Assembly (NCBI RefSeq): GCF_021155765.1
Contig: NC_060113.1
Location: forward strand, 4,107,001 to 4,171,000
Source: Diprion similis
Lineage: Eukaryota > Arthropoda > Insecta > Hymenoptera > Diprionidae
DNA length: 64,000 nucleotides
Direction of reading: 5' to 3'
Shown: positions 22,381 through 34,142 of the stretch, one piece after another
Layout of the letters: every line of letters begins with the position of its first letter
How positions within the stretch are numbered: position 1 is the stretch's first letter
Position numbers and translations under genes: made by a program
The notes under the pieces: generated by a model
What the model saw: only the letters and a program-made list of their open reading frames with translations
Database searches by the model: none
Told to the model about the DNA's origin: nothing

Positions 22381-24613
22381 AATCGCACCTACGTCATAAT
22401 ATATTATTATTAAAATTTCTATATGGAACGTCCTAAACTGTATAGGAAGTTTCATTCGGACACGAAACAGTGAGTTCACCATACGTTCACAGTTTATTCA
22501 ATTTACAAATATAATAAATTTACTACACAATTTGGTAAATTCAAATCACTTTTTTGTGTCTTTCCTATAAATTTTAAGTAAAATTAAAAATTTTTATCGT
22601 AAATTCAAAGCGAATATATACAGTAAATTACATCGCTTTAACAAAATCTTTTGTACAGTAAATCTGTAGTAAGTTCACAACCATTTTTGATAGTGTAGAG
22701 TGATGCCTTTATGCCACATCAACTGATTATTATACAATACTGTTACAGGCAGAGGCACGACGCGGACTCCAAAGAGGAAAAGGCTGTCATTGATACGGAA
22801 GGATTGTCTCTAATAGTTATGTCACATCTACGAACTTCGTACACGTAAACGATGAGAGTATGAGACTTTCCCAAAATCGAGGTACGTCTGAATAAGTTAC
22901 TCTGAGTTGTGTTGTGCCGTTTTATTCGGTGGTTTTTAACATCCCATAAAAAGACCATTCTTCTGAAATTTTGTTCGTAAACTGTAAACGGAGCGCGATC
23001 GGTATGCATATATCTTCTGTGACGTTCTTTTTAAATAAATACAGCTGACTTATTGTCAGACTCAGTAGTCGAGCCTGCACCCACGATGAGAAATTTAATG
23101 ACACATTACTTGCAGAAGTTCTTTGAATACTGCGAGTCATGCTTATTGGATGTCGATTTTTGGGTTAGACTATTTTTTTGAAGTATTGAAGCATCGATTG
23201 AAGCTTTCGTTCAATTGTTATTAAAGTATAGAAAGTCTTGAAGAAATTATGTACTTATATTACACTTTGAGGTGGGATTAGCTCATGATCATCGATCCGG
23301 ACTTCTACGTTATAACTTTAACAGATTACTTTAGTTGGAACTTTTCACGGTGCTGGTTATTTGAAAAAATAAATTTGAAGTACATGTAATTCACCAACGT
23401 TATCAAAATCCGTTCATTCGCAATAAAAATATCGTCGAACATAAAGTTGATCACGTACACGCACATATTGTAGAAAATTGTCTTTCAAAGATCTACAATT
23501 TAAGTTTAAAAGGCTGATTGTGAGTCTAGAGAATAGGATAATCGACAATTTTAGAGTATCCTAGCAAAGACTTTGACTTGTATTATCGAACAGGAGTTGT
23601 TATCGGTTATATGAATATACGAAAAGAGTTTTATAAGTGAATAACAGTCGGGTCCGTCGTCATTTAACTCCGTCGGTTGCATACTATTGGTGACCAGTTA
23701 AAGCGTGTATTGTTACAAGTGGAAATTATTCCGAAAGATAATAAATTGGCGGCGCATAAACATCTCAATCGTTGACTTAATTTAGTGGTTCTCAATTATA
23801 CTATAAACAATTAATTGAGTTAGCTGAAGTGGCTATTACTTGTTTACGAAATAAAAGAAATTGGGGCATCAGATGGTTCCGAATTGTTAATTATTAATTA
23901 TACGTAGTGGAAAAAAACAGTGTTGAATTGAGTTTTGACTGCATGCTATTTTGTTGGATCGATGATCTTATAGACGATGTTATGTGATTTAATTATTCAT
24001 ATAATTATTCCCGGCATTATTTTCTCCCATATTTAATCGACATATCATAAGAATCTTTGCGCGGATTGCGATCTCATCAGTCTTTACTTTGTGGCACATA
24101 CAATAATTTACTTCTCCATGCTGTCAGGATTTTAGAATAAGATGATCGATTTAAGTCGAGTATAAACTCTACATTGTTTACAGTTGCACATTGAACATAT
24201 CGGTAATCGTAACAAAAGTGCTCTTCAGCTAATTAGATGTTCGTTTGCAAAATTTTACTTGTAAGGTATTGCTTAAATTTCCAAAATGTGCATGGAGCAC
24301 CACTGCTAGAAGAATATTATCGCAAATATAACCAAGTGAAAAATATTGACGTGTAAATTTTATTGCTCTTGGTGACTAGCTTGTGATTTTGAGAGTTTTT
24401 AGTGGTTTTTGGGTCAATGACAAATGTTGTCACATTATACACGAAATATTTGGCATAAAAAATGACGTTACCTAAGTAATTAATATTCACAAGGTTATTA
24501 AAAATTTTCCCCTAGTTGGGTCAAAATTTATTACAGCAGATAATAATTGAACGGTGTTAAAAATTAGAAGTTAAATTTCCTATAATAAGCGTAAATTTAA
24601 ATATTGTTGATTG
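22381..24613. other. Gene-free interval before transporter D
   Basis: AT-rich. Minus-strand frames at 22743-23140 overlap each other and have no recognisable family. A phrase ending TATTGGTGACC at about 23697 resembles the 3' edge of insect retroelement LTRs, but no partner repeat or coding region supports it. Confidence 0.35.
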
Positions 24614-26416
24614 TTAAATATGAATACCTTCGGGTGTAAAGAATGCTTGCAAAGTTTGCTTCGATTCGGATCGCGTATGCAGCATCCGTTGAATTTCATT
24701 CAATGATTTTCCTCTGGTTTCAGGTACATAGAAAAATGTGAAAGCCATGAAAATAGCAACGCAGATCGCGAATATGTATAACGTGACGTGAATACCGTAT
24801 ATCCTTGATATACTCGGATAAAATTGTGTAACCAGAACTCCAATAATGGTAAAATATGTCATGGTAAGTGTCGTTCCGTGAGACTTGACGCTGCACGGGA
24901 AGATTTCGGAAACGACAGAAACGGGCAGTGGACCCAAGCCAATGGAGTAGCTGCACACGAAGCCGAACATTGACATGACAGGCAGCCACGCAATTTCAGA
25001 GACATCTGCTCCGTCGGTTTTCAATTGGAAGTAAATCGCCATACCTACGTTACAAAAATCACATTTCTCAATTAAGAGGCATTAGATATTAAATTTCCGG
25101 TGATCAAAACATACATACTTATCAGAAATATGATGGTGAAAAACATGGATCCAATCAGCAATAATCTCCTGCCTATTCTGTCGGCAATAAAAAAAGTCGC
25201 AAGCGAGACGACCAGTTGAATGACTCCAGTTATGATGACGGAAATGCTGGCCAGAATTTCACCGGAACCAGCATTGTTAAAAATGGTTGTACTGTACGCC
25301 AAGATAGCGTAGATACCGGATAATTGTTGGCCTGAGAAGATCCCAAGGACAATAAAGAGCGCCTGCGAATCAGTAGAAAGGTCAAGGCGATTCAGATAAA
25401 AAATTGCAGCGAACTTGTTCTCAAACCTTTCGATTTCCTTGGTTAAATAACAACTCCTTGAATGTCCCCGCGTTTTGTAAGTCAAACTCTACGTTTTTCT
25501 TCACAATCTCGATCTCTTCATCGACGTGCGTCGTTCCCCTTAACCATTGAAGACTCTCCCTAGCCAGTTCTGGCTTATTTTTTATAATGTAAAAATAGGG
25601 TGTTTCCGGCATCCAGACGAACGTAGCAAAGAAGACGACTGGCATTGCAATGCCTATCGTTGCAAGTGAAAGTAGGCTGACCCATGGCCCAATGCTGTAG
25701 GCTAACACCATTCCCAAGTTTTGCATAACCATGACCAACACACCAAGGCCTCCGCGAATTTTGTCCTCTGCAATCTCTCCGACGTACATGGGAGTGACGA
25801 CGAACGTGACTGCGCCCGCAAACCCGATAGCAAACCTTGCAAAACAGGTAATGTAGTGCCTGATTATACGAACCCAAAATTTTGCCTCGATCAGCTTATA
25901 TCTGTACCTTGCCACGTAGTACCACCAGTAGCTTTGAGCAAAAGCTAGAAGGACGCCTGAGGCTACGTACGGAATCGATAGAAGTAACATTATCGTCTTT
26001 CTTCCCCACCTGTCGACCACCAGGAAACTGCACGGCGAGCCGATGGCACCACCTAATGACAGAAGGCTAACGATCAAAGAGGCTTGTGTAGAATCTACCG
26101 GGACAGACGTGTCTTCCAGTAGTTTAGGCAAGGATGACGATGCCCATCCAACGTGGAATCCAACAGCAAGGATCGGAATTGTGCCTAATCAAGGAAAGGT
26201 TTTATATGTTTTATAAATTGTGCTAATTTTGTAATTACACAACGACATGAAACGTTAATCAGACTTTGAGATATTTGTGTTAGAGTTAACTGTGATTTTA
26301 ATTATGTTAGAGAAGTTTCACGTAAGAGGTTCATTACTACTCAAATTATAATGCGTAATAAGTTCGGTAAAATCACCTGACAATGTTGCCAAAATTTGCG
26401 GGTTAAGTAGTTTCAT
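24614..26416 (-). CDS. Transporter D: MFS sugar porter, Tret1-like
   Basis: Exons 26377-26416, 25908-26184, 25427-25835, 25119-25362 and 24614-25044 give 466 aa. Exon 1 reads MKLLNPQILATLS. Motifs: FHVGWASSSLPKLLED (TM1 and first loop), DRWGRK, GEIAEDKIRGG, PETPYFYIIKNKPELARES, GQQLSGIYAI, DRIGRRLLLI and PETRGKSLNEIQRML. Exon 4 is 244 nt rather than 241, adding one residue in the loop after TM7 (NAGSGEILAS). In loop 8-9 the usual RRPLL is RRLLL. The exon 3 and TM10 sequences are closest to C and E. The predicted role is facilitated diffusion of a sugar across the plasma membrane. Confidence 0.9.
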
Positions 26417-27939
26417 TTTTTTTTCATAGTTCACTCTTTAAAAAAGTTGAGATCCTGATGCGATCTAGATGTTGATTTTTGTGTTGCACAGATGAAATCC
26501 AGCCAGAAGTTTTGATGATTTTTACAAAGTCGAACAATCGAAAACTGTTAGACATGCAAGTGCAAAGACACTGATATCTTGTATTCGTTGCTAATTATTT
26601 ATTTAGTTTTTTCTAAATATCGTTTTTCAGTAATCACTGTTAGGAAATTACAAGAGTATACAAGTAAGAAGGAGATAAGTATCTTGGACTTGATGAGTCT
26701 TTATAGTTAGAAAAGTAATGCACATTTGATTCCACAGGCACCGGTCAACTAAAAATTTAATCTCGCATATCAGTTTAAGTAGGAATTTTTTCGGAACATA
26801 TACATGCACCTTTTCAGATTCCAATAAGATGACGCACCAATATCTTAGCAATTGCATTTTTTGTCTCAATTCAAAAGTTTTCAGTTGTTTCGAAGAGATT
26901 TCATGCCGCGAGCTTCTCATTCACTTCTAAAGTAATTTTTCATCTTATATGGTACTTCACACAATTGTTAAAAAGCAGGAATGTCAGGCAATTTGCGACA
27001 ATGTAATATTGCATTGAAAATCGAATGCAGTTTTGATGTTCTATTTTCTTTACTCTTCGACACAGACGTTTCATAAGAATATTTATGCTAATAAGTTGCA
27101 AGTCGTGTGTGGTATCGGAGACTTTTAATTCGACGAATATTATTGGATAACAATTGAATGTGAAAAGTAATTTAAACACCACTGGAATGAACTGTGATAC
27201 TGTATTAACGGATGATGTCAGTCACCAAAATTGAATTGAATCAGGTGTAACATTTTACTCCGTGAAATAAAAACTGCAGTTTTGCTACATTTTGGAGTGT
27301 CATTCCTGGCGGAAAGCGAATACTGACGGCTCATAAGGATTTGCTGTAAGTGTATATTAGGTTATTTATTTTCATGGGGATTGCACGAACCATTCGATGT
27401 GTTTATGGAGTGTTTGAATTATATGTGGCTATAGAGACTATGAGAATCCAAAGATTTTGCTGAATAAGATGTTCAACAATTCGGATTACATATGAATAAA
27501 CTGACTTAAGTTAATCGGTTCAGATTTCTCGACTTGTGCACCTGTAGTGTTGGGTTAAAGATAAAACTTTCCGATATGGTGATCGTATTTGAATATCGTT
27601 TATTATATATTACACCAAACGTCATATGGCTACATAATATGAGATATTAAGGATACCGTTTTGTTCAATGTCTGGACTTAAAGTTCTCATTTTCCAAAAT
27701 CGTCTGTCGCTATGAATGTCGGAGTGCATGGCAAAGTGGAATTTATAAGTATGAGGATCGGCAGCACAATGCAGATGCGTAAGAAACGGCTTGCATGGTA
27801 TTTTCTATAAAGTTTGTCGGGAATCCGTCAATTTTACAGCCAATGAGTTTATTTCTTCCTTGCATTATACAATATAAAGATTTTTTGTTCTGCTGCCTCC
27901 GGATGTACAACTTGATTGCAATGTTTGATTTTGTTCGAA
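26417..27939. other. Interval between transporters D and E
   Basis: Upstream region of D and 3' flank of E. AT-rich; several short frames but no recognisable gene. Confidence 0.4.
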
Positions 27940-30503
27940 TCACTTTTTCAGAATTTGCTGAATTTCACCCAAAGATTTTCCCTTGGTTTCGAACATGTAG
28001 AAGAATACGAAAAACATGAAAAATACAGTGCATGCCACGAAAATGTAAAATGCAAAGTGTATACCGTATGTGTACGCAAAAGCTGAATATAATTCCAAGA
28101 CTCCAGCTGAAGCACCGCTACAATACATGCAGACCAATATTATACCATAAGCCTTGAAGTTGCATGGAAATATTTCGGAATTAATGCACATAGGCATCAC
28201 ACCCAAGCCCATTGAGTAAGAGCCTGTGAAGCTGATTATTGCCGTCGCTGGTAGCCACGAAATTCCAGAGACGTCAAATCCGTCAGCTCGCAAATGGAAG
28301 TAGACCGCTAGACCTGCATTACAACAATCACATTTTCGGGTAAAGGTCTGTAACTATTTTTCTTTTCTTAAAGGGACATTTAGCTATTTACGACAATAAA
28401 GTCGATTTTCGATTTTTGCATTCTCGTACACTTTCATCCCTCCTCTGAACCGGCCCGTATCAATTTTGCCCTTAATAATAATTTTCGGAAATCTAATCTG
28501 CATACGGCCAATTCATACACGGATTAAACTTTAAATGCATTTTTTTTCACTGTTGATTTTCAAACTTGCGCGCAAGGTTTCTCCTACAGTTTCTGACCGG
28601 CTGCAATTTTTACACCTTGTTTTCTTTTCTAAGTATTCTGTCCACATTATCAAGATTTTCCCCAAATTCTCACTTGGGAGTGAGAGATCCTAAATTTTGT
28701 GTTAAAAAACGGCTCATTTTTTGACATGATTTTTAAAAATTATGTATTTTCTTACAAATTGAAGCTATTGAAAAAATCCTACGATAATTGTGGGCATTTG
28801 TGAGTAGATTATGCTAGAAAAATCAGCCTGGTACATTTAAAAAAAGGTCTAATGAGGCAAATTTACTTTAAAATTAAAAAAACGTTTCTTGCAGAGGAAA
28901 AAAATTCACCAAAATACCCGAAAATTTTCTGAAAGTCCTGTAAATGCCCCCTTAATCAGTGCGAACGCTCAACCATTCAGTGAACAAAGCTGGTGATGCT
29001 TGAGTTCGGTGATACTGCACACAAACCTGTTGAGAATAGCGTGGTAAGTAACATGCTGCCAAGTAGCGTCGGTTTTTTACCAATCCTGTCAACGAGAAAG
29101 ACAGATATAATCGAGATGACGAGTTGAACGACTCCAGTTAAAATGACGGAAGTGCTTGGGGTTATGTCGGATCCAACTTCGTTGAGGATCAAGGTACTGT
29201 AAGCGCTAACTGCCGCCATGCCAGCCAGTTCCGAGGCCGAGATCACACCAAGAACGATGATTAGTGCCTGCAAATCGGAAAGAAGGAACGTTTGCAAAGC
29301 GTCGATGGCCATTGAGAGTGTTATTTCTTCTTTGTTTAACTTGTCGTCAGTGCAGGTCTCCAAATTCAAGGTCTATTTTAATGGGAATCGCAATTGGACT
29401 GATATTCACAGAATTTGAACACAAACCTTCCGATTCCCCTTGTCCGTAAACAGCTCATTCAATGTCCCTGCGTTCTGTAAATCAAACTCCACGTTCTTCT
29501 TCACGACTTCCATCTCCTCGCTGACGTTCATTGTACCCCTCAACCATTGGAGACTCTCCCTAGCCAACTCGGGTTTACCCTTAATCACGTAGAAGTAAGG
29601 CGTTTCCGGCATCCATATAAAAATTGAAAGGAACACGACTGGTATCGCCGCACCGAACGCTGCGAGAACAAACTTGCTAGCCCACGGTCCGATGCTGTAG
29701 GCCAACACGTATCCCAAGTTCCTCATAACCCCTATCAGGATACCGCAACCTCCGCGGAATTTATCCTCTGCGATCTCTCCGATGTATATGGGTACGACTA
29801 CCCAGGTGACTCCACATGTCAGTCCGCACATGGTCCTTGGGTACAGTGATACAATAATTAGTCGTTTGAATCACAAAAGGCAGCTGTTTTTCATGCTTTA
29901 AGGAAAAGGGTACAACTCACCTTCCCACGTAGTACCACCAGTAGTTTTGAGCGAAGGCGATGAGGATACTTGAAATGAAAAATGGAATCGATAGTAGTAA
30001 CATCGTTGCCTTTCTTCCCCATCTATCCACCGTAGCGATACTCAAGAGAGGACCAAGGGCACTTCCAATTGATAGAAGGCTAACGGTCAAGGAGGCTTGC
30101 TCACGTGTTACCGGGACCGAAGTATCTTCCAGCAATTTGGGTAATGCCGGTGATGCCCATCCAACGTGGAATCCAATTACGATCACTAGCATTGTGCCTA
30201 ATGAGAAGAAGGTTCGAAAATTTATCATTCATGCTCAGACATGAAGCTAGTAAACACGCGAGATGTTGAAAAATGTACGACAACGGTGTGATTCATTTCT
30301 TGTATATTTTTGTTACCGATGACTAATCGAAAGTTTGTGAGTATCAATTATCACATGTCAACATAAAATTGAGACTTCTTTCGGAACTTGAGGCTTTTCT
30401 TGCTTACGTTTTTTATTTGAAAACTTATAGATTAGGAAAAAAATTCAATAACAGTACCTGCCAAAGCTGCGAATATTTGGGGAGAGGGCTTCGTCTTCTT
30501 CAT
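27940..30503 (-). CDS. Transporter E: MFS sugar porter with altered TM7 motif
   Basis: Exons 30458-30503, 29921-30197, 29427-29835, 29027-29267 and 27940-28313 give 448 aa, the shortest of the array. Exon 1 reads MKKTKPSPQIFAALA. Motifs: FHVGWASPALPKLLED, DRWGRK, GEIAEDKFRGG, PETPYFYVIKGKPELARES, DRIGKKPTLL and FETKGKSLGEIQQILKK. The TM7 motif QQLSG is replaced by SELAG, losing both glutamines of the sugar site, and the final PET motif has become FET. The frame and splice sites are intact, so it is not an obvious pseudogene, but its substrate range may have changed or been lost. Intron 4 (28314-29026) is the largest in its gene. Confidence 0.88.
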
Positions 30504-31787
30504 GTTTCTTCCTTTCAAAATTTTCAAGATTCTTTCACGCTTCACTAGTTCACGCAGTTAGCAGTTTAGAAAATAATTTGGGGATCCCACCGATGGGTAG
30601 CGAATGACTTATTATTTAAATTTATATATTTTCTGAAGAAATGATTTACAAAGCTGTATAATCCATTACGTTTCACAACAGAACAGGCGAGATAGAATAT
30701 TGAAAATATCAAATTTTTTGCCGTCAAAATTCACCCTGCAGTCTTGGACGAGAGATCTTGATGATCGAAATGATGCGCGATAAGACGACTGCAAGTGAGT
30801 GACAAGATCCTACGGTCGAATCCATTGACATATCAACATACTATTAAATTGTATACGATATGACGAGATAATATAAGTCGAGAATTCTCGCAAGCCAATA
30901 AAACAAATTTAACGCTAAGGTGCTGCATAGATGAGTCACCAGAATCGGAACAATTCACTATTTGCTTCTTAATTCACCGGTTCTCATCTATCTTATGAAT
31001 TTGAAATATTTGTGGTTCTCATTTGCCATAACATACATAATTGGCATTTGAAATACTTCAAAGCTCCAGCTATCACAGCACGTAGACACTCATTATCACA
31101 GCTTCGTGCTTTTTATAAACGTAAACACTGATTTGCATCTAGTCTTAAGGATAGTTTAACGGGAGTAAAGAGTGAAATAATTTAAGGGTATAACTTACGT
31201 TCGTTAGATATCCTAGACACGTAGAAATTCGATCTCTTTTAAAATCAGTATTTTGAGTTAAAAAAGTCGTCGTTCCAGCTACTGAAGTATTCATTAATTT
31301 CTTATGAATTACCGATTGAAGGTGTAGGTTAATATCGAAATCGGGTCAAGTCCGTTTCTCGTTACATGTGTATAATATATACAGTATCATATATACGTGT
31401 ATACATATTAAATATTCAAGTAAAGTTATTTGGCATTAGCTTATATAATACGAAACAAATGATTGCACTCGACGTAGGCAAAATCAGAGTTGCAAAAGCT
31501 TAATTTCGCATATTCTTCACTGTCACAAGAAATGGTTTTCTTAAAGACAAATTAAATCAACAATATATATTTTTTACTTTGTACGAAGTCTGCAATTTTC
31601 TGACGGTCCAGTTTCAACGTGATGGTTTTAATACCAATAACGTAAAATATACCGGCCATGACCATTCGGGCAACTTTTACGTCACACTACTCCGTCCAGT
31701 TTTCCCACATTCTTCCGCAATTTAATTCTGCGCCATTGCTCGTTTTCACGACAAGTTTCAGTCGAAAGTATACATCAAAATATACAT
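30504..31787. other. Interval between transporters E and F
   Basis: Upstream region of E with the shared block at about 30960-31030; otherwise AT-rich, no gene. Confidence 0.4.
30960..31030 (-). promoter_or_regulatory. Conserved upstream block of transporter E
   Basis: Holds CACCGGTTCTCATCTATC and then GTGGTTCTCATTTGCC. This is the same doubled GGTTCTCAT element found upstream of gene A and, with one base changed, B. About 0.5 kb upstream of the ATG. Confidence 0.3.
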
Positions 31788-34142
31788 TCACAGCATTGGT
31801 TTCGTAACTCCGTGAAGTTCGTCTTGAATCTCATTTAGCGAACGCCTTTTCGTCTCGGGAACAACAAAGAATATGAACGCCGTTGACACCGTACTACAGA
31901 CTGTGAATATATACAGTGCTACGTGGATGCCGTAAGCATCCGAAACGATTTGGTACAATTTGGTAACGCAAATTCCAGCTGCGCACATGTAGGTAACAGC
32001 TGCAGTCATGGCTAAGGCCTTGACCTCGCAGGGAAATATTTCGGCGGTTGTTACCATCGGTATAGTTCCCATGCCCGATGTGTAGCTGACCAAAAATGCA
32101 ATCATTGCCACCAGTGGAAGCCACGAGACCGCCGTCAAATCGGCTCCGTTGGCTTGTAGATGAAAGTAAACAGCTTCGGCTGTTCGACAGATAATGCAAC
32201 ATAGGGTGAAGAACGGCTCTGTCATGTTCAGAGTACCAAAGCATGCAGCATCGCTGGACCCCTAAATTTCCTTACCGAATAAGAAGAGTGTGCTTAGTGA
32301 TATGGACGTGAGAAGCAAAGGTCTTCTTCCCGCCACGTCAGCTAAGAAGATTACCATGGCGGCAGTTGTCAGCTTAACGATTCCCAATATGATTATGAAA
32401 ATACCGGTGCTGAGCCCAGAGTCCACCTGGTTGAAGATGATCGTCGAGTAAGCTAAAATCGCTGTGATTCCGGAAGCCTGTTGGCAAGTCAGCAGCCCAA
32501 TCATGATGACTAGTGCCTGTAAATATCAATGAACAGCCCTGTATCAGCGTTAAGCTTCGTATACGTGTTCAAGGTCTTGCCAACAAGGCTTAGGATCAAC
32601 TGTAGACTCGTTACTGATAAGATGAGCAGATATAATTGAAACGACATACTTTTTGATTTCCCTTAACTGTGCACAGCTCCGTTATCGATCTAACATCCTT
32701 TCGCTTCAACGTGACGTTCATTTGAATTTTTTTCGTCTCTTCGGCAACGTCGGATATCCCTCTTAGCCATTTTAGACTCTTTTCGCTCTTTCTGTGAACT
32801 CTCTTCATCGCAAAATAGTACGGCGATTCCGGCATCCAGATAAACGTCAAGGTGTAGACAACGGGAACGACAGCACCAACCGCTGCAAGAGTAGCTCGGT
32901 TCACCCAAGGACCAATTCCATATGACATAAGGGTTCCTAAATTCATCATAACTGTAACCAGAATCCCAAAGGCTCCGCGCATTCTGTCTTCAGCAATTTC
33001 ACTTACGTAAATTGGCATACCAGTGAAAATAGCACCATTGCCAATGCCAGCGATGAACCTGAACATCGATAAGCAGATCACGTGTGTTGAGTCAGACGAT
33101 TTTCCGCATCGTCAAATTATAATTTTGAAATGGATCTAGAAAACCTTGTAACTCTTACCGTGCCAGGTAAAACCACCAGTAGGTTTGTGCGACAGCAATG
33201 AGTACGCACGAAACGAATAAAGGGACTGACATTAAAAGTAGTAGCGTCTTTCTGCCCCATCTGTCGATCAGTAAGAGAGAAAGTATCGTCCCAAAGATGC
33301 TACCCATTAGAAGAAAACTAGCGATCCAAGAACCTTGGCTTGACGTAACCAAGATGTCGGAGTCTTTAGCCTGCAGCTTTGCCAAAGACGGAGACGCCCA
33401 TCCTATGTGAAATCCACTAGCAATCAGGATCAGAGTAGCTGGATACAGAAAAGGTAGGGTGTGCTGTCAATTACAGAAGAACATCAAAAGTTGTCAAGTA
33501 GAGTGTGCTCCATATTGCCTGATTAGTTGGCACAATCCATATAATTTTTGTTTGAAATCGAAAATCGAGATCCAATATGGGGAAAACAAATCTAAAAATA
33601 TTCTGATTTTGATTGAAATTGTTAGGTGAAGACTCTTTGGGTCACCGACAACGAATCCAACGTCAGACTTCCAAAATTTGTAATGGTTGATCCATTATAA
33701 TGATTCAGAATAAAAAAAAAATCGTCATATTTTCATGTAATATGGTATCCGCGGAATTTGTAGTTCGAAATGGATATTAATCTTTTTTCTGACTCGTAAA
33801 CTTGGAACTTATAGTGAGAGAACGGAAAGTTCAAGGGCTGAATTTATGGCCCGTTTAAGGCCGCTTGTTTTCTTCTCTTCGTTATGCACGGTAATCAATT
33901 AACTGTCGTTGACCTTAGGGTGCTAGATATGTGAAGTGATAGTTGGATTTATTACGATAACGTTTGAACGAGTGTCAGGTAACTCTGAGGATAAGATTTA
34001 CTTTCATTTCATTTTGATGTTATATAATAGAACACGTGAGGATCTCACCAGATACGGCTGCGAAGATTTGACGAGCACTTTTCGATTTTTCGACAATTTT
34101 TGGATTCAGAAATCCATTGTCTTGAGATCTTGATGTATCCAT
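31788..34142 (-). CDS. Transporter F: MFS sugar porter, Tret1-like (F-H subgroup)
   Basis: Exons 34049-34142, 33159-33438, 32650-33058, 32276-32516 and 31788-32179 give 471 aa. Exon 1 is extended (31 codons): it starts MDTSRSQDNGF, contains a Lys-rich stretch and ends RQIFAAVS, so the cytosolic N-terminus is longer than in the other genes. Exon 2 is 280 nt as in G and H. Motifs: FHIGWASPSLAKLQ, DRWGRK, SEIAEDRMRG, PESPYYFAMKRVH, CQQASGITAI, DVAGRRPLLL and PETKRRSLNEIQDEL. Loop 6-7 has PESPYY rather than PETPYF. Intron 1 contains a dispersed repeat (33535-33875). Confidence 0.9.
33535..33875 (+). repeat. Dispersed repeat copy in intron 1 of transporter F
   Basis: Shares long stretches with 53454-53800, including CAAAATTTGTAATGG and ATCCATTA, an A-run followed by ATCGTC, and a closing TAAGGCCGCT. 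See the finding on the pair. Confidence 0.6.

Noticed and set aside
23560-23710. Possible LTR edge ending TATTGGTGACC
   Set aside because: No second LTR, primer-binding site match or pol coding region in the window supports it.
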